From Sphingomonas abietis (GTDB taxonomy: Bacteria; Pseudomonadota; Alphaproteobacteria; Sphingomonadales; Sphingomonadaceae), in NCBI RefSeq assembly GCF_027625475.1, contig NZ_CP115174.1, positions 2,143,001-2,207,000 on the forward strand: DNA of 64,000 bases, in the 5' to 3' direction. Each line of letters begins with the position of its first letter. The first letter of the stretch is position 1. Made by a program: the position numbers and the translations under genes. Below the pieces are notes generated by a model. That model searched no databases and was not told where the DNA came from. It was given only the letters and a program-made list of their open reading frames with translations. Of this stretch, positions 9,701 through 22,873 are shown piece by piece.

Positions 9701-12700
9701 ACAGCGGCTCGAAGACCGTCATCCAAGGCTCCAGTTCGGACGACGTGATAACGGCTACGTCCGGAGGCACGCGAGACGGTGCTACTCAAGACTCGTCTTA
9801 TCATATCTCGAACGTTTTTCATGGGGGCGGCGGCGACGATATCATCCGGGCCGGGGACACGGGTGATGATCTGTTCGGCGACAGTGGAAACGATATTGTC
9901 GTCGGAGGCGCACTCGACGACTGGTTGTTTGGTGGCGACGGGAATGACGTCCTTGATGCCGGCGGCGGAAGCGGTAACTTACTCTCCGGCGGTGCAGGTG
10001 ACGATCATCTCCTGGGCGCCGACGGCGTTTCATCGGATCCGATGAACAGCGGGTCCGATTGGCTCGAGGGCGGGTCGGGAGACGACGTGCTCCAGGCGCG
10101 TGGCGGCGACGACTATCTCGAAGGTGGGCAGGGCAACGATACGATCGATGGCGGAGCGGGCAACGATACCGTTATCTTCCGAAAGGAGGATGGGCACGAT
10201 CAGCTAAACGATTCTGGAACATCTACGACTGAACATGATGTTCTTGATTTCGGTGATGGGATTGCTGCGTCTGATATAACCGTGGTTGCACATTCCGCTG
10301 GCGTGGATTTGTCGCTGCTCGTCGGAGGGACCTCTTCCGGTGACCGGATCGACATGCGCGGTGCGGTGACCAACCTCGGGGAAGGCATCGAGGAGGTCAG
10401 TTTCACCAATGGTGACTGGAGCAAGAGCGATCTCGCCTCTCACACGACCTATGCCGAGACAGCTGGAAACACGATTCAGGGGACTTCGGCCGACGAAACC
10501 CTCAAAGGCACCGTCTACGACGACACACTCAATGGCGGCGGCGGCCACGATAGCCTGTCGGGCGGCGATGGCTCGGACACCTATCTGTTCAATCTAGGAG
10601 ATGGCGAGGTCACGGTCGACGACGTCGGTTCGGCGGTCGATGTCGACACGGTGGTGTTCGGCGCCGGCATTACCGTCTCCGACATCTCTGTCAGCTACGA
10701 CCCGGCCAATCCGACAGATATCATCCTTACGATCGGCTCCAACGGCGACAAGCTGACGCTCAAGCATCAGGACGTGACTGATGGCGCGCGGTCGATCGAG
10801 GAGCTTCGCTTCGCCGACGGCATCAGCCTGACGCTCCGCGACCTCTACAATATCGGGACCGGACCCAGCTTCGCGGGCGCGGTCAAGGACACGGCCAGCG
10901 TCGCTTGGGATCATGATCTGGGTGGCGGCGACGGGGCCGATACGTACAGCTATGCCGTTGGTGACGGGAATGTCCGCATCAGCGACAGCTACTCGAGCTG
11001 GAACGACACGCTCGTGTTCGGCGCGGGCATCCGCGCCGAAGATCTGGTCGTCACCCACGATCCCCAGAATAGCGGCAACGTCTGGATCCGTTTTGCAAAC
11101 CACACAGGGTCGATCCTGCTCAATGGCCAAGATTCCGGCGGAGGAACGGGCGTCGAGCAGATTCAGTTCACTGACGGCACCGTCTGGGATCGTGCGGCCC
11201 TGAGTCAGGCCAGTGTCGACCGTGCGGGCACTGGCGGTAACGACACGATCTTCGACGGCGCGTCCGCCACGATCATCGCGGCGGGGGCTGGCGATGATAT
11301 CGTCTATGCCGGCGACGGAGACGACACGATTACCGGAGGCCTCGGCGACGACGACCTCCACGGTGGCGTCGGGAGCGATACCTACGTCTACAATCTGGGC
11401 GATGGCAACGACCGCATAACGGAAGGCTATTGGGACGGCGGCAATGACACGCTGGCCTTCGGCGCCGGCATCACGCCCGCCGACCTGATCCTCACACGTG
11501 ACGTGCTCGACCCGCGTAACGTGCTGATCCGCTTTGTTGGCCACGACGGCTCGATCGTGCTCGAAGATCAAAGCGATGGCGCCAACGCCGGCGTCGAGCA
11601 GATCCGCTTCGCCGACGGCACGGTCTGGGATCGCGCCGCGATCGACGCGAGCTTGGTCGGGCAGGCCCTGTCCAGCCAGAGCGACATCGTGCGCGATGGC
11701 TATTTCGGCGACACCATCGTTGCGGGCGACGGTAACGACGTCGTCTATGCCGATCGCGGCAACGACACGATCACTGGCGGCAAGGGCGACGACGACCTCT
11801 ACGGCGGGACCGACAGTGACACCTACATCTACAATCTCGTCGATGGGAACGACCGCATCACAGAAGGCTATTGGGATGGCGGCGTCGATACGCTCTCCCT
11901 GGGCGCCGGTATCGCGCCCGGCGATCTGATCCTCACCCGTGACGTGCTCGATCCGCGCAACGTACTGATCCGCTTCACCGGCCACGATGGCTCGATCATC
12001 CTCGAGGACCAGGGCGACGGCGCCAACGCCGGCATCGAGCAGATCCAGTTCGCCGATGGTACTGTTTGGGATCGTGCGACGCTCGACGCGCAGATCATCG
12101 CGCAAGAGCTTTCGAGCGGCAATGACATCATCCGCGACGAGTATTTTGGCAACACCATCGACGCAGGCGCCGGCAACGACGTCGTCTATACCGACCGCGG
12201 CAACGACACGATCACCGGCGGAACGGGTGACGACGACCTCTACGGCGGGACCGACAGCGACACCTATATCTACAATCTCGGTGACGGTAACGACCGCATC
12301 ACCGAGGGCTATTGGGATGGCGGCACCGACACGCTGCAGTTCGGTACGGGGATCGCGCCGGCCGACCTGATCGTCAGCCGCGATGTGCAGGACCCGCGCA
12401 ATGTGCTCATCCGCTTCGCCGGGCACGACGGCTCGATCATACTGGAGGATCAGGGCGACGGCGCCAACGCCGGTGTCGAGCAGATCCAGTTCGCCGATGG
12501 TACGGTTTGGGATCGTGCGATGCTCGACGCGCAGATCATTGCGCAGCAGGTCTCAAGCGGCAATGACATCATCCGCGACGAATATTTCGGCAACGTGATC
12601 GATGCCGGCGCCGGCAATGATGTGGTCTATGCCGATCGCGGCAACGACACGATCACCGGCGGCACGGGTGACGACGACCTCTACGGCGGCACCGACAGCG

Positions 12701-15700
12701 ACACCTATGTCTACAACCTAGGTGACGGCAACGACCGCATCACCGAAGGTTATTGGGATGGCGGCGTCGACACGCTGTCATTCGGCGTCGGTATCTTGCC
12801 AGGGGATCTGATTCTCAGCCGCGACGTGCTGGATCCGCGCAATGTCCTGATCCGCTTCGCTGGCCATGACGGCTCGATCATCCTTGAGGATCAGGGCGAC
12901 GGCGCCAATGCCGGCATCGAGCAGATCCAGTTCGCCGACGGCACGATCTGGGATCGTGCGGCGCTCGACGCGCAGATCATTGCGCAGCAGGTCTCGAGCG
13001 GCAACGACATCATCCGTGACGAGTATTTTGGCAACACCATCGATGCAGGCGCCGGCAACGATGTCGTCTATGCCGACCGCGGCAATGACACGATCACCGG
13101 CGGTACGGGTGACGACGACCTCTATGGTGGGACGGAAAGCGATACGTACATCTACAATCTCGGTGACGGCAACGATCGCATCACCGAAGGCTATTGGGAC
13201 GGCGGCACGGACACGCTGGTCCTCGGCGCGGGGATCGCGGCTGCCGACCTGATCCTCACCCGCGATGTTCTGAACGGCAACAACATCACGGTCAGCTTTG
13301 CCAATTCAGGCGGGTCGATCCTTCTCCAAGATCAGATGGGCGGCGCCAACTCTGGCATCGAGCAGATCCAGTTCGCTGACGGGACGCTATGGGACCGTGG
13401 TACGATCGAGGCCCATATCTCGGCACGCGCGGCCGATATCACCGGATCGAACGGCGACAATGACCTGACCGGGACGGCGGGTCAGGATCAGATCTATGGG
13501 AATGACGGCGACGACACGCTGCGGGGCGGCCTCGGCAACGACTTCCTCGCCGGAGGCAATGGCGACGATACCTATGTGTTCAATCGCGGTGACGGCTTCG
13601 ACACCATATACGATGACTCTGGCAACGACACACTGCGGTTTGGTAGCGGCATCAGCGTCTCCGATCTTGTCCTGACGCAAGCCACTACCGATAATGATGG
13701 CTATGGCCTTTTCATCGGCATCGCGGGGACAAGCGACCGCATCTACATCCGGAACCAGAACGTCAATAACGGGCGCGCCGTAGAGCGCTTCGCGTTCGCC
13801 GACGGCACGGTTCTGTCGGATGCCGACATGCGTGCACTGCTCGTGACCGGCACCCCCGGGGACGATCGGATCAGCGGAACGCCCTTTGCGGACCAGGCAA
13901 CCGGTGGGGCCGGGAACGACGAACTCAATACGGGCGACGGTAACGACACCCTGACCGGTGGGCTTGGGGACGATTATCTGAACGGTCAGGGTGGTGACGA
14001 CACCTATGTGTTCAACCGCGGGGACGGGTCCGACACGATATTCGACGACTGGTACGGTAACGACACGCTACGCTTCGGTGCGGGGATCAGCGCCTCCGAC
14101 CTCGTCCTCTCCGTGCCGACCGTCGACGGCGACTTCCAGGGCCTGATCATCACGATCGCGGGGACCAGCGATCGGATTTACATCCGCAACCAAAACACCA
14201 ACGGCGGCCATGGCATCGAGCGTTTCGAGTTCGCCGACGGCTCGGTGTTGACCGATGCGGACCTCCGCGCACAGTTAATGGCGGCGATCCCCACGGATGG
14301 CGACGACAAAATCTATGGCACGAACTACGACGATGTCATCAATGCTGGGAACGGCAATGACGAGATCACGTCGGGCGACGGTAACGACACGCTGACCGGC
14401 GGCAAGGGCGACGATTATCTCGACGGTCAGGGTGGTGACGACACTTACGTGTTCAACCGGGGCGATGGGTCGGACACGATATTCGACGACTGGTACGGCA
14501 ACGACACGCTGCGCTTCGGTGCGGGGATCAGCGCCTCCGATCTTGTCCTCTCCGCGCCGACCGTCGACGGTGACTTCCAGGGTTTGATCATCACGATCGC
14601 GGGGACCAGCGATAGGATTTACATCCGCAACCAGAACAGTAACGGCGGCCACGGCATCGAGCGCTTCGAGTTCGCCGACGGCACGGTACTGACCGACGCT
14701 GACTTGCGCGCGCAGTTGATGGCGGCGATTCCCACCGATGGCGACGACAAGATCTACGGCACGAACTATGACGACGTCATCAATGGCGGCCTGGGCGATG
14801 ACGAGATCACCTCAGGCGACGGCAACGACACCCTGACGGGCGGCAAGGGCGACGATTATCTCGACGGCCAGGGTGGCGACGACACCTATGTGTTCAATCG
14901 CGGCGATGGGTCGGACACGATCTACGACGACTGGTATGGCAACGACACGTTGCGCTTCGGCGCGGGGATCAGCGCCTCCGACCTCATCCTCTCCTTGCCC
15001 ACCGTCGATGGCGACTTCCAGGGCCTGATCATCTCGATCGCGGGCACCAGCGATCGGATCTACATCCGCAATCAGAACACTAACGGCGGCCACGGCATCG
15101 AGCGTTTCGAGTTCGCCGACGGCACGGTGCTGACCGACGCGGATCTCCGCGCGCGACTGATGGCGGCGATCCCTACCGATGGCGACGACAAGATCTACGG
15201 CACCAATTATGCCGACGTCATCGACGGCGGGAATGGCAATGACGAGATCACGTCGGGCGACGGCAACGACACCCTGACCGGCGGCAAGGGCGACGATTAT
15301 CTCGACGGCCAGGGCAACGACGATACCTATATCTACAACCGCGGTGACGGTTCCGACACCATCCTCGACGATTGGGGCTACGACACGCTCAAGTTCGGCG
15401 AGGGGATCGATGAATCCGACATCATAGTCTCGCAGGCGCTCGTCGACGGCGACGTGAACGGGATCATCCTGTCGATAAAGGGCACCGACGATCGCATCTA
15501 TCTGCGTTCCGAGTTCGACGGCAATCGCATCGACCAGGTCACCTTCCAGTCAGGCGCAACCTGGAGTGTCAGCACGTTGCTCCAGCTTCTGCGCGGGAAC
15601 AATGTCGATGGCAGCACCGTCGCCGTCACGATGGGCGACGACACGGTCATCGGCTCGGCTGGCAACGATACCTTGCACGGCATGAAAGGCGACGACGTCC

Positions 15701-18700
15701 TGCGCGGCGGTGCGGGTTCCGATACCTACAGCTTCGCACGAGGTGACGGCCACGATACGATCTATGATCCGACCGATGCGGGTTCGACCGACACGCTGGT
15801 GCTCGAGGGCATTAATTCCGGCGATGTGAGGGTGCTGGTGTCGCCGACCGATGCGCAGGATCTGATCCTCTATATCGATGACGACAATGTGATCTATCTC
15901 GATCAGCAGAATGCCAGCGCCTCGTCCGGTATCGAGCAGGTCCGCTTCGCCGACGGCACGGTCTGGGACCGTGCCACGCTCACCGCGAAGGCCAGCGGGC
16001 AGGGAACGACCGGCGACGATACGCTGATCGGCACCAACTTCGCCGACACGCTTCAGGGCGGTCTCGGCAACGATACGCTGATCGGCAGCGGCGGCAATGA
16101 CACCTACGTCTACAATCTCGGTGACGGCGACGACACGATCGTCGACGACAATGGCGCCGGAAACGATCCGAGGCAGCCGGGAACCGCCGGTAATGTCGAT
16201 ACCTTGGCCTTCGGCCCAGGAATCGGCCTCCCGGATATCCGCCTGACGCAGCCGGTCGATGGCGGCCCCCTGGTCATCAACTTCGCCTCGCAGCCGGGCT
16301 CGATTACGCTCAAGGGTCTCGATACCGGCGGTCGTTCGGGTGTCGAAGTGATCCGCTTCGCCGACGGTTCGACCGTGACGATGGACCAGCTGCGAGCTTC
16401 GGCCATCAGCGCAGCGGCAACGGCCGGTGACGACCTGATCCGCGGCTTCGCGACTGCCGATATCCTCGACGGTGGGGCCGGAAATGACACGCTGGCCGGC
16501 GGCGCGGGCGCGGACACCTATCGCTTCGCGCTTGGCGGCGGGTCCGACACCGTCGTCGAAACGGCCGATGGCTCGACCAATGTGCTCGCCTTCGGCGACG
16601 GAATCGCCGCAAGCGACATCCGCTTGATGCGGACGCCCGATGCACCGGATGACCTGATCCTCGCTCTCGCGAACGGCACCGACAAAGTGACCATCAAGGC
16701 TCAGTTTGCGAATGGAGGAGCTGCCGGGATCCAGCAGGTCAGCTTTGCGGATGGCACGATATGGAAAGCGGCGGATTTCGAGGCGCTCATGCTGGCGCAG
16801 CCGGCCACGCCCGGGGCAGACTATCTCGTGGGAGATTCGAACGCGAACATCATCGACGGTCTCGCCGGCGATGACACGATCATGGGCGGTGACGGGGACG
16901 ACACACTCTCCGGCTCCGATGGCAACGACACGCTATATGGCGGCGGCGGGAATGATAAGCTTTACGGTGGGACCGGCGACGACGTTCTTTCCGGTGACAC
17001 CGGAACCGACCTGCTCGACGGTGGCGACGGCTTCGACACCGCCGACTACAGCTTCTCGATGGATAGCTGGTCGATCGATCTTTCGGCGGGAACGGCACAG
17101 ATTGTCACGAGTGGAACGGTCAGCCAGACCGAAGCACTGACGAGCATCGAGGCCGTTATCGGCGGGCTCGGCGCCGATGCGATCATCGGTGACGACGGTG
17201 CGAACCGGCTCCAAGGCGGTGGTGGCAACGATACGTTGAAGGGTGCCGGCGGTGACGACGTTTTCGTCTTCGATGGCGACGAAGAAGGCGTTGATGCGAT
17301 CGACGGCGGCAGCGGCAACGACCGCATCGAGGCCGCGTCGGATGGCACGATCATCGGACTGTCCAGCGTGACGGGGATCGAGCTGATCACCGCCGCTGGC
17401 CATTCCGACGTCCATATTGAAGCCACCGACGATACCGACACACTCGATCTTTCGGGCGCGGTCCTCGATGGGATCGCCTCGATCGACATGGGCGCGGGCA
17501 ATGACGTCGTCACAGGCTCGCTCGGAGCCGATGTGATCAACGCCGGCGATGGTGATGATACGATCCGCTATGTGGGTGTCTCGACGGGCGGCGATCAGGT
17601 CGACGGCGGCGCCGGTACCGACACGATCGCGGCGGGCGCCGACAACACGGTCATCCGCCTCGCCGGTTTCCAGAATGTCGAAGCCATATCGGGCGCGGGT
17701 TTCGCCGACGTCGTGCTCGCCCGCACCGACGCCAGCGAGACCACCGATCTGAATGGCATCTCTGTTGCCGGGATCGCCTATATCGACCTGGCAGGAGGCG
17801 ACGACACTTTCATAGGCACGACGCAGGCCGATGTCGTGCGAGGCGGAGCCGGTGATGACATCCTTACGGGGGGAGTTGGTGACGACATCTTCCAATATGC
17901 GGCAGCGGATTCCGGTCACGATACGATCGACGGTGGCGATGGCTATGACAGACTGCAGGCCGCGACCGACGGTGCGGTCATTGGAATCCATACCCTCACC
18001 AATGTCGAGGCGATCGACGGCAATGGCTTTGCCAATGTGACGATTGCGTTGGGTGACGGCGACGATCATCTCGATTTGAGCGGCGTAGCGCTGACCGGCA
18101 TTGCCGGCATCGTGGGTGGCAAGGGCGACGACGTTATTCGCGGCAGCGGTGGTGACGACACTTTCCTTGTGTCCGGAGCCGATCAGGGGTCCGATGACCT
18201 GGATGGCGGAGCCGGACAGGACCGGATTCTGGCCGGTGCAGACGGCTCTGTCATCGGCGTAAGCCGGATCGCCAATATCGAGACCATCGACGCCGGAGGT
18301 CACGCGAACGTGCGTCTCGCGACAACAGACGGCAACGACAATCTGTCGCTGCAGGGCGTAACGCTGACAGGGATCAGCGAGATCGACCTTGGGGCCGGCA
18401 ATGACAGCTTCGCTGGCTCGTCGGGCAACGACACCGTTTCCGGAGGCTCCGGCAACGATACGCTGTCGGGCGGCGCAGGCGACGACGTCTATCTGTTCGA
18501 CCGCGGCGACGGGAATGATGTCATTCGCGAGAAAGATGCCGATGGCGTCGGCGGCGGTAACGACACGCTGCGCTTCGGCACCGATGTCTCGAAGTCTGAT
18601 GTCCAGGTTACCCGGGTCAATGGCGGCAACGACTACCTGCTCACGCTTACCAACGGCGGCGGCACGGTGCTGATTGCCGGCGGAGCGGGCAGCGACAGCG

Positions 18701-21700
18701 CCAACTGGATCGAGAATATTGCGTTCGCAGACGGTACGGTCTGGACGCGGGATACGCTCGATCAATCGCTGGTCCCGTTCACGGACGGCGACGACAACAT
18801 CCAGGGCACCAACGACTCCGAGACCCTGCATGGCGGCGGTGGCAATGACGTCATCGCTGCATATGGTGGAGATGACGGCGTCTACGGTGACGACGGCAAC
18901 GACACCCTGCAGGCAGGCGACGGCAACGATGTCCTCGTTGGCGGCACAGGCAATGATCGGCTTGAGGGCGGAAGCGGCACCGACCTGTATCGCTACAACG
19001 CCGGCGACGGAGATGACTCGGTCTTCGACTATGGCGGTAGCCGCGACAATCGGCTGGTGTTCGGACCCGGTATCTCCCCCGACGAGGTGAGCTTCGCGCG
19101 CACCGGCGACTTCAACTCGATTTCGGTGATCTTTACCGACCAGGCGGGTTCCATCTATCTCGATCGCCAGTGGTGGGGCGATGCCGGCGTCGAGTATTTC
19201 GACTTCGCCGACGGTACGACCTGGACCGAGGCCGACATCGCTGCCCGTTATGTCGCGGCCGAGACGACGGCCGGGAACGACACGATCTGGGGCACGTATG
19301 GCAACGACACGGCCGATGGCGGTGCCGGCGACGACACCATCCAGACCTCGGACGGGAACGATACCCTTACGGGCGGCAGCGGCAACGACCGCCTGGAGGG
19401 CGGTAGCGGCACCGATATCTACCGGTATAACGCCGGCGACGGAGACGATTCCATCTTCGATCAGGGTGGGTCGCGGGACAACCGACTGGTGCTCGGGGCG
19501 GGCATCACGCCGGACAGCGTCAAGGTCACGCGGACCGGCGACTTCAACTCGATCGAGCTCAGCTTCACCGACCGCGCGGGCTCGATCTACCTCGACCGCG
19601 AATGGTGGGGAGATGCCGGCATCGAATATATCGACTTCGCCGATGGCACGACCTGGACGGAAAGCGATCTTGTCTCGCGCTATCTCGCCAGCCAGCCGAC
19701 GAGCGGCAACGACACCATTTGGGGTACCTACTATAATGACACCGTCAATGGGGGTGCCGGTGACGACACCATTCAGACCTCCGACGGCAACGATGACATC
19801 ACGGGTGGCAGCGACAACGACCGGCTCGAGGGCGGGAACGGCACCGACATCTACCGCTACAATGCCGGCGACGGTGACGATTCCATCTTCGACTATGGTG
19901 GCTCGCGCGACAACCGCCTGGTGCTTGGCGCGGGCATCACGCCCGACAGCGTCAAGGTCACGCGGACCGGCGACTTCAACTCGATCGAGCTCAGCTTCAC
20001 CGACCGCGCGGGCTCGATCTACCTCGATCGCGAATGGTGGGGTGATGCCGGCATCGAATATATAGACTTCGCCGACGGCACGACCTGGACCGAGAGCGAC
20101 CTCGTCTCGCATTATCTTGCCGGTCAGCCCACGAGCGGCAACGACACGATCTGGGGCACCTATTATAACGACACCGTCAATGGCGGTGCCGGCGACGATA
20201 CGATCCAGACGTCGGACGGCAATGACGACATCACCGGTGGCACCGGCAATGACCGTCTCGAAGGCGGGAACGGCACCGACGTCTATCGCTACAATGTGGG
20301 CGACGGTGACGACTCAATCTTCGATTATGGCGGCTCACGCGACAACCGCCTGATCCTCGGGGCGGGAATCGGCCCGGACGATGTGCAGGTGCTCGAGGTC
20401 GGTGATGGCGCCTCGGCGCAGCTCGTCTTCGCGCAGGGCGGCTCGATCTATCTCGACCGCGAATGGTGGGGCGACGCCGGCATCGAATATGTCGACTTCG
20501 CCGATGGCACGACCTGGACCGAAGCCGACATTGCCGCGCGCTTCAACGCCGCCGGCAACGACAACCTCACGGGAACGAGCGGCAACGACGTGCTCGAAGG
20601 TTATGCCGGCGACGATATGCTGAGCGGGCTGGACGGCGATGACACGCTGATAGGAGACAGTGGCAATGACCTGCTCGTTGGCGGAGCCGGGGCCGACACA
20701 CTGGCCGGGGGCGCTGGAAACGACGCGCTCTATGGCGACGGTTACTTCGCGACAGGCCCGAATCTGATCGTCAACGGCAGCTTCGAGGATTTCGGCAATC
20801 CAGCGGATGACGGATATCCGGGCTGGGGGACCACGACTGGAGATATGCCTGGCTGGACGAGGAAGAGCGGGGCCTTCTTCAAGGCCGTCGGAAGCGGCTA
20901 TGCCGGTGTCGCCGCCACCGATGGCGGGCACTGGCTCGACATGACGTCCGATGGTGGCGGTCAGGACTATATGGATATCGAACAGAGCGTCACGGGACTC
21001 CCCGCGGAGCAGAAATTGCTGCTTCAGTTCGATGCCGCCAAACGTGACGGTGCCGCAGACTCCACGATGCAGGTCCTTTGGAATGGTCAAGTCATCGCGA
21101 CGATCGAGAATGTCGGGACGCAGGCCAAATCCTTTTCCTTCTTGGTCGAGGCGACAGGCGGATCGGACGATATCGAGTTCAAGACGATCAGTGGACCAAG
21201 CTATCAGGGGGTCTCGCTCGACAATGTCCGTCTCTTCGCGACCCAGGCCGCCGCTGGTGGCGACGATGTGCTGACCGGCGGGGCGGGCAATGACTTGCTC
21301 GACGGAGGAGCCGGCAACGATACCGCCGTGTACGCCGGCGCGATGGCTGACTATTCGGTCATCACCTCGAACGGCAAGGTGACCATCACTGACAACCAAC
21401 CAACCTTGGATGGCGACGACGGCACCGACACCTTGGTCGGGATCGAGACGCTCCAGTTCAAGGACGGCAGCACCTCGTTGGCTTCACCGATCGTGCTCGA
21501 TCTTAATGGTGACGGCGTCCACCTCGTTAGCAAGGCGGCATCGGGTGTCCAGTTCGACTGGAAGGGCGAAGGTACGGCCGAGAAGACCGGCTGGATCTCC
21601 CGGGGAGACGGGCTGCTCGCGTTTGACCGGAACGGCGATGGGACGGTGTCGGGCGCCGACGAGTTGTCCTTCGTCAATGACGTGGCTGGAGCGACATCGG

Positions 21701-22233
21701 ACCTTGCGGGCCTCGCGGCGTTCGACAGCAACGGCGACGGTCAGCTCTCTGCCGCCGATGATGCGTGGTCCCGCTTCGGGGTCTGGAGCGATGCCAATGG
21801 CGACGGCAAGGTCGATCCGGGCGAGTTCCTGAGCATGGCGCAGGCTGGGGTTTCGTCGCTCGATCTGTCAGGTGCGCCGACGGAAGAGAAGCACCGGCTC
21901 GGAGAGAACCTCGTGGCGAACACGGGCTTCTTCACTCGAACCGACGGATCGACCGCCGCGTTCGACGATGTCGCCTTCGCGTACGGTGGAGCGGACCTGC
22001 CTCTGCAGGAGCGCCTATGGGGTGGTCCGTTGCAGATGCGGATGCGCGGCGTCGAGGGCGTGGATGCAGGCTCGGCGAAGACGAGCGATGTGCTCGCCAA
22101 CGCAGAGCGCTTTATTCAGGCGACGGCGTCCTTCGGATTGCGGGCAAGCGCCGAACTTTCGGCAGACAATGATCCAAGCGCCGTCATCGATCGGCACCGC
22201 TGGGACTTCGCACACTCTTCGGCCATGGGCTGA
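6709..22233 (+). CDS. Giant RTX (repeats-in-toxin) secreted protein, 5174 residues
   Basis: Predicted cargo of the upstream exporter. Residues 1-360 form a globular region with a HEIAH motif (His120, Glu121, His124) and a later acidic stretch NEEARA (about 170-175), suggesting a zinc-peptidase-like fold; protease activity is unproven. Residues about 697-741 are a Gly-zipper hydrophobic segment ([16 protein letters not shown]... GGLIGGLF), as expected for membrane insertion. From about 1010 to 4680, GGxGxDxLxG nonapeptides alternate with HCBP-related blocks (DTYxYNxGDG... FGxGI... FADGTxWDR). Residues about 4684-4846 resemble a DUF642/galactose-binding-like domain ([12 protein letters not shown]). 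EF-hand-like loops follow ([39 protein letters not shown]). Secretion is inferred to be C-terminal and uncleaved. Adhesin and pore-forming toxin are both possible. Confidence 0.93.
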   Translation: MAFNTQVEAMFQALKVSYLASGGSLANFTAFYNSISAIPSLVSRFNDAQEQGTLKSIAFSPANGLSNYSNNYLHWDPRNKWTGVPGATTGTITFDPSALSGNGTTAAGQRDLTGAFIAAHEIAHAINATNANKDYISQLNAAATYLAAQPQTQPINVTQQVASIMNTEFNEEARASFSAYNDLITALGNAGQPATPAELQTLASSTGYASYFINSSTGLLDTSIPVQANGLISLDPTSVAAGAGLMRSKEPDAIDNHAVQYGVAALAFMCAQPSNAVLTIDSNQLGVSNSKVSFSDALLKYIGDFKTNQVTQCVIRDTASGQQATVNTSAAGAPRIVVHDPLDPNGPTTSVTWGDDDAVDGENSYNDSVTATVDSSGKVIGVTIVKGGIAITLTGDDLGAAAAQIADLVSKSSNASPELQYGDISELFEMDSNVTGGGVTSQIDADLLSARLDDQGNLVLSGHTTKLLTFDPRSSVGRFAVSAGQDEYGRDISQEWDVDLQDGSHSYTGITQTSDGDVTVTKDPNGPTTIRLTDSPVKIDFVDAAEILANTFGRYIAGDNLLTQTVTSAALKTVADNFGDVLNSVAFDGGTATSNNLAHAFDGLGEEFVANLRDAGIGAVSSYLSAQLVDAIGIHGLPGQFLNTEASQVIDTILKNAADGNYIFKGLSATSLENTAGAFVGTELANTIADWDEVGEQIGAQIGSAIGATIGTAIPIPFLGSAIGAFFGDLIGGLIGGLFTGKPESGAIVGFDAVSGTFEVQDVWKKDGGKKAVARQLGNSAALTLDGIIQTIGGELLNGSSVDAGSYGMRAKSYVYWEDGTASDNRMKFTSASDLVQYGVMQAARQMQFLGGDIYEKRAFYNTLAQPLQTSTVADADPLNEGGDLTKVDFGMSTLLGNLDVANRLKTYLNNSASINALIAAEPDSVFASEWLLTLSQASDLGLLKRNTHDWDGGFSYLLEQGGIDARTVGFEFDALTRAGNGERVMTLDGAVLEDTVDSGSKTVIQGSSSDDVITATSGGTRDGATQDSSYHISNVFHGGGGDDIIRAGDTGDDLFGDSGNDIVVGGALDDWLFGGDGNDVLDAGGGSGNLLSGGAGDDHLLGADGVSSDPMNSGSDWLEGGSGDDVLQARGGDDYLEGGQGNDTIDGGAGNDTVIFRKEDGHDQLNDSGTSTTEHDVLDFGDGIAASDITVVAHSAGVDLSLLVGGTSSGDRIDMRGAVTNLGEGIEEVSFTNGDWSKSDLASHTTYAETAGNTIQGTSADETLKGTVYDDTLNGGGGHDSLSGGDGSDTYLFNLGDGEVTVDDVGSAVDVDTVVFGAGITVSDISVSYDPANPTDIILTIGSNGDKLTLKHQDVTDGARSIEELRFADGISLTLRDLYNIGTGPSFAGAVKDTASVAWDHDLGGGDGADTYSYAVGDGNVRISDSYSSWNDTLVFGAGIRAEDLVVTHDPQNSGNVWIRFANHTGSILLNGQDSGGGTGVEQIQFTDGTVWDRAALSQASVDRAGTGGNDTIFDGASATIIAAGAGDDIVYAGDGDDTITGGLGDDDLHGGVGSDTYVYNLGDGNDRITEGYWDGGNDTLAFGAGITPADLILTRDVLDPRNVLIRFVGHDGSIVLEDQSDGANAGVEQIRFADGTVWDRAAIDASLVGQALSSQSDIVRDGYFGDTIVAGDGNDVVYADRGNDTITGGKGDDDLYGGTDSDTYIYNLVDGNDRITEGYWDGGVDTLSLGAGIAPGDLILTRDVLDPRNVLIRFTGHDGSIILEDQGDGANAGIEQIQFADGTVWDRATLDAQIIAQELSSGNDIIRDEYFGNTIDAGAGNDVVYTDRGNDTITGGTGDDDLYGGTDSDTYIYNLGDGNDRITEGYWDGGTDTLQFGTGIAPADLIVSRDVQDPRNVLIRFAGHDGSIILEDQGDGANAGVEQIQFADGTVWDRAMLDAQIIAQQVSSGNDIIRDEYFGNVIDAGAGNDVVYADRGNDTITGGTGDDDLYGGTDSDTYVYNLGDGNDRITEGYWDGGVDTLSFGVGILPGDLILSRDVLDPRNVLIRFAGHDGSIILEDQGDGANAGIEQIQFADGTIWDRAALDAQIIAQQVSSGNDIIRDEYFGNTIDAGAGNDVVYADRGNDTITGGTGDDDLYGGTESDTYIYNLGDGNDRITEGYWDGGTDTLVLGAGIAAADLILTRDVLNGNNITVSFANSGGSILLQDQMGGANSGIEQIQFADGTLWDRGTIEAHISARAADITGSNGDNDLTGTAGQDQIYGNDGDDTLRGGLGNDFLAGGNGDDTYVFNRGDGFDTIYDDSGNDTLRFGSGISVSDLVLTQATTDNDGYGLFIGIAGTSDRIYIRNQNVNNGRAVERFAFADGTVLSDADMRALLVTGTPGDDRISGTPFADQATGGAGNDELNTGDGNDTLTGGLGDDYLNGQGGDDTYVFNRGDGSDTIFDDWYGNDTLRFGAGISASDLVLSVPTVDGDFQGLIITIAGTSDRIYIRNQNTNGGHGIERFEFADGSVLTDADLRAQLMAAIPTDGDDKIYGTNYDDVINAGNGNDEITSGDGNDTLTGGKGDDYLDGQGGDDTYVFNRGDGSDTIFDDWYGNDTLRFGAGISASDLVLSAPTVDGDFQGLIITIAGTSDRIYIRNQNSNGGHGIERFEFADGTVLTDADLRAQLMAAIPTDGDDKIYGTNYDDVINGGLGDDEITSGDGNDTLTGGKGDDYLDGQGGDDTYVFNRGDGSDTIYDDWYGNDTLRFGAGISASDLILSLPTVDGDFQGLIISIAGTSDRIYIRNQNTNGGHGIERFEFADGTVLTDADLRARLMAAIPTDGDDKIYGTNYADVIDGGNGNDEITSGDGNDTLTGGKGDDYLDGQGNDDTYIYNRGDGSDTILDDWGYDTLKFGEGIDESDIIVSQALVDGDVNGIILSIKGTDDRIYLRSEFDGNRIDQVTFQSGATWSVSTLLQLLRGNNVDGSTVAVTMGDDTVIGSAGNDTLHGMKGDDVLRGGAGSDTYSFARGDGHDTIYDPTDAGSTDTLVLEGINSGDVRVLVSPTDAQDLILYIDDDNVIYLDQQNASASSGIEQVRFADGTVWDRATLTAKASGQGTTGDDTLIGTNFADTLQGGLGNDTLIGSGGNDTYVYNLGDGDDTIVDDNGAGNDPRQPGTAGNVDTLAFGPGIGLPDIRLTQPVDGGPLVINFASQPGSITLKGLDTGGRSGVEVIRFADGSTVTMDQLRASAISAAATAGDDLIRGFATADILDGGAGNDTLAGGAGADTYRFALGGGSDTVVETADGSTNVLAFGDGIAASDIRLMRTPDAPDDLILALANGTDKVTIKAQFANGGAAGIQQVSFADGTIWKAADFEALMLAQPATPGADYLVGDSNANIIDGLAGDDTIMGGDGDDTLSGSDGNDTLYGGGGNDKLYGGTGDDVLSGDTGTDLLDGGDGFDTADYSFSMDSWSIDLSAGTAQIVTSGTVSQTEALTSIEAVIGGLGADAIIGDDGANRLQGGGGNDTLKGAGGDDVFVFDGDEEGVDAIDGGSGNDRIEAASDGTIIGLSSVTGIELITAAGHSDVHIEATDDTDTLDLSGAVLDGIASIDMGAGNDVVTGSLGADVINAGDGDDTIRYVGVSTGGDQVDGGAGTDTIAAGADNTVIRLAGFQNVEAISGAGFADVVLARTDASETTDLNGISVAGIAYIDLAGGDDTFIGTTQADVVRGGAGDDILTGGVGDDIFQYAAADSGHDTIDGGDGYDRLQAATDGAVIGIHTLTNVEAIDGNGFANVTIALGDGDDHLDLSGVALTGIAGIVGGKGDDVIRGSGGDDTFLVSGADQGSDDLDGGAGQDRILAGADGSVIGVSRIANIETIDAGGHANVRLATTDGNDNLSLQGVTLTGISEIDLGAGNDSFAGSSGNDTVSGGSGNDTLSGGAGDDVYLFDRGDGNDVIREKDADGVGGGNDTLRFGTDVSKSDVQVTRVNGGNDYLLTLTNGGGTVLIAGGAGSDSANWIENIAFADGTVWTRDTLDQSLVPFTDGDDNIQGTNDSETLHGGGGNDVIAAYGGDDGVYGDDGNDTLQAGDGNDVLVGGTGNDRLEGGSGTDLYRYNAGDGDDSVFDYGGSRDNRLVFGPGISPDEVSFARTGDFNSISVIFTDQAGSIYLDRQWWGDAGVEYFDFADGTTWTEADIAARYVAAETTAGNDTIWGTYGNDTADGGAGDDTIQTSDGNDTLTGGSGNDRLEGGSGTDIYRYNAGDGDDSIFDQGGSRDNRLVLGAGITPDSVKVTRTGDFNSIELSFTDRAGSIYLDREWWGDAGIEYIDFADGTTWTESDLVSRYLASQPTSGNDTIWGTYYNDTVNGGAGDDTIQTSDGNDDITGGSDNDRLEGGNGTDIYRYNAGDGDDSIFDYGGSRDNRLVLGAGITPDSVKVTRTGDFNSIELSFTDRAGSIYLDREWWGDAGIEYIDFADGTTWTESDLVSHYLAGQPTSGNDTIWGTYYNDTVNGGAGDDTIQTSDGNDDITGGTGNDRLEGGNGTDVYRYNVGDGDDSIFDYGGSRDNRLILGAGIGPDDVQVLEVGDGASAQLVFAQGGSIYLDREWWGDAGIEYVDFADGTTWTEADIAARFNAAGNDNLTGTSGNDVLEGYAGDDMLSGLDGDDTLIGDSGNDLLVGGAGADTLAGGAGNDALYGDGYFATGPNLIVNGSFEDFGNPADDGYPGWGTTTGDMPGWTRKSGAFFKAVGSGYAGVAATDGGHWLDMTSDGGGQDYMDIEQSVTGLPAEQKLLLQFDAAKRDGAADSTMQVLWNGQVIATIENVGTQAKSFSFLVEATGGSDDIEFKTISGPSYQGVSLDNVRLFATQAAAGGDDVLTGGAGNDLLDGGAGNDTAVYAGAMADYSVITSNGKVTITDNQPTLDGDDGTDTLVGIETLQFKDGSTSLASPIVLDLNGDGVHLVSKAASGVQFDWKGEGTAEKTGWISRGDGLLAFDRNGDGTVSGADELSFVNDVAGATSDLAGLAAFDSNGDGQLSAADDAWSRFGVWSDANGDGKVDPGEFLSMAQAGVSSLDLSGAPTEEKHRLGENLVANTGFFTRTDGSTAAFDDVAFAYGGADLPLQERLWGGPLQMRMRGVEGVDAGSAKTSDVLANAERFIQATASFGLRASAELSADNDPSAVIDRHRWDFAHSSAMG
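11300..13430 (+). repeat. Five tandem 441-bp coding repeats in the RTX gene
   Basis: The GYWDGG codons recur with starts at 11425, 11866, 12307, 12748 and 13189, exactly 441 bases (147 residues) apart. Each unit carries one calcium-binding nonapeptide block and one RNVLIRFxGHDGSIxLEDQ... FADGTxWDR block. The copies are nearly identical in protein sequence and close in DNA sequence; the fifth diverges in its second half. This indicates recent in-register duplication or gene conversion. Confidence 0.9.
13980..15600 (+). repeat. Second block of 441-bp coding repeats in the RTX gene
   Basis: Units centred on [20 protein letters not shown] have equivalent bases at 14044, 14485 and 14926, with a diverged fourth copy at 15367 ([14 protein letters not shown]). 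The spacing is again exactly 441 bases, although the sequence differs from the first block. A related earlier unit lies 432 bases upstream, at 13612. Confidence 0.88.
18950..20560 (+). repeat. Four 432-bp coding repeats in the RTX gene
   Basis: Units with the [22 protein letters not shown] motif have their TGGTGGGG codons at 19171, 19603, 20035 and 20464, spaced 432, 432 and 429 bases. Each unit also contains GSRDNRLxLGAGI and RLEGGxGTDxYRYN. The middle two are almost identical. Confidence 0.88.
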
Positions 22234-22270
22234 TGAACGCAGGGCGCGAGACGACACGTTGCTGCGGACA

Positions 22271-22296
22271 GAAGCCGGACATCGTCTTCCGGCTTC
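22271..22296 (+). terminator. Hairpin after the RTX gene, possible terminator
   Basis: GAAGCCGGA and TCCGGCTTC form a perfect 9-bp stem around an 8-base loop, 38 bases after the RTX stop codon. There is no clear T-run after it, so it is either a weak intrinsic terminator or an mRNA 3'-end stabiliser. Confidence 0.5.
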
Positions 22297-22367
22297 AGTC
22301 TTCCCAGGTCCATTGGTGGCACGTCGATCCATTGCGACCTTGGCTCGGCTGCCACCACGGGGGCCGG

Positions 22368-22613
22368 TCATCGTTCGGGGGTAAATCGATGCCGGCGCTT
22401 CTCGGCCCATGATGGCGGTATCCGCGAAGCCTCGGCCACACGATCATGCTCGAGGATGGACAGCAGCCCATGATCCCGGATCAGCGCCCCCGGTTCTCCG
22501 GTTTGCGTACTCAATACGAGGAGCAGTCCGTCATTGACCGGCAGGGCCGTGGGCGAGGGGTGGCCGAAGTCCGGCCGGATCCAGACCATGCGTTGCAGCA
22601 TGATGGGCCGCAA
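22368..22613 (-). pseudogene. Fragment resembling ornithine cyclodeaminase / mu-crystallin family
   Basis: The minus strand encodes 81 residues whose core, TALPVNDGLLLVLSTQTGEP followed by ALIRDHGLLS, matches the GLPS-N-GL-LLF-TGEPLALL-DEG-LT region of the ornithine cyclodeaminase/mu-crystallin family. Full family members are about 320 residues and continue into a Rossmann domain, which is absent here. The fragment stops in a low-quality tail and has no complete start region. It looks like a small gene remnant next to the conjugative region. The similarity is recognised by eye over only about 35 residues. Confidence 0.4.
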
Positions 22614-22653
22614 TCACTTCGCGCAGCTTAAACACCGGGCGGGAGGAGTCTCC

Positions 22654-22758
22654 ATGGCGTCGTTGGTTCGCGGGTCAAAAGGCGTCGCGCTTCCGCAGCT
22701 TTGCGGATCGGGGGGATCGATGAGCGCCGCTAGCGAGCGGTCGAGCAATGCTCATTAG
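22654..22758 (+). CDS. Possible 34-residue small protein
   Basis: An ATG with a strong ribosome-binding site (GGGAGGAG, 22641-22648) opens a 34-codon frame ending in TAG. The peptide is Ser/Gly-rich and unlike anything recognised. The ribosome-binding site is the main support; codon bias cannot be judged at this length. Confidence 0.25.
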   Translation: MASLVRGSKGVALPQLCGSGGSMSAASERSSNAH

Positions 22759-22873
22759 TCGATATTCCCGTCCTCGCGTTGACTGAACCGTGTATCCCAG
22801 CCGGATTTCGCCGCTTCTTTGGCAGTTGAGGCTAGCCTTCGCCAATCTTGATGGGTCGGGCAACCTTGGCGCC

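Noticed and set aside
16933..20112. Long minus-strand open frame (1059 codons) opposite the RTX gene
   Set aside because: It is repetitive, lacks a ribosome-binding site and mirrors the RTX codon pattern; it is a shadow of the GC-rich repeats. The 610-codon frame at 10594-12426 is the same kind of artefact.
11300..20560. Regular repeats considered as a CRISPR or tandem satellite
   Set aside because: The units are 432-441 bases, in frame and encode calcium-binding motifs, with no short repeat-spacer pattern.
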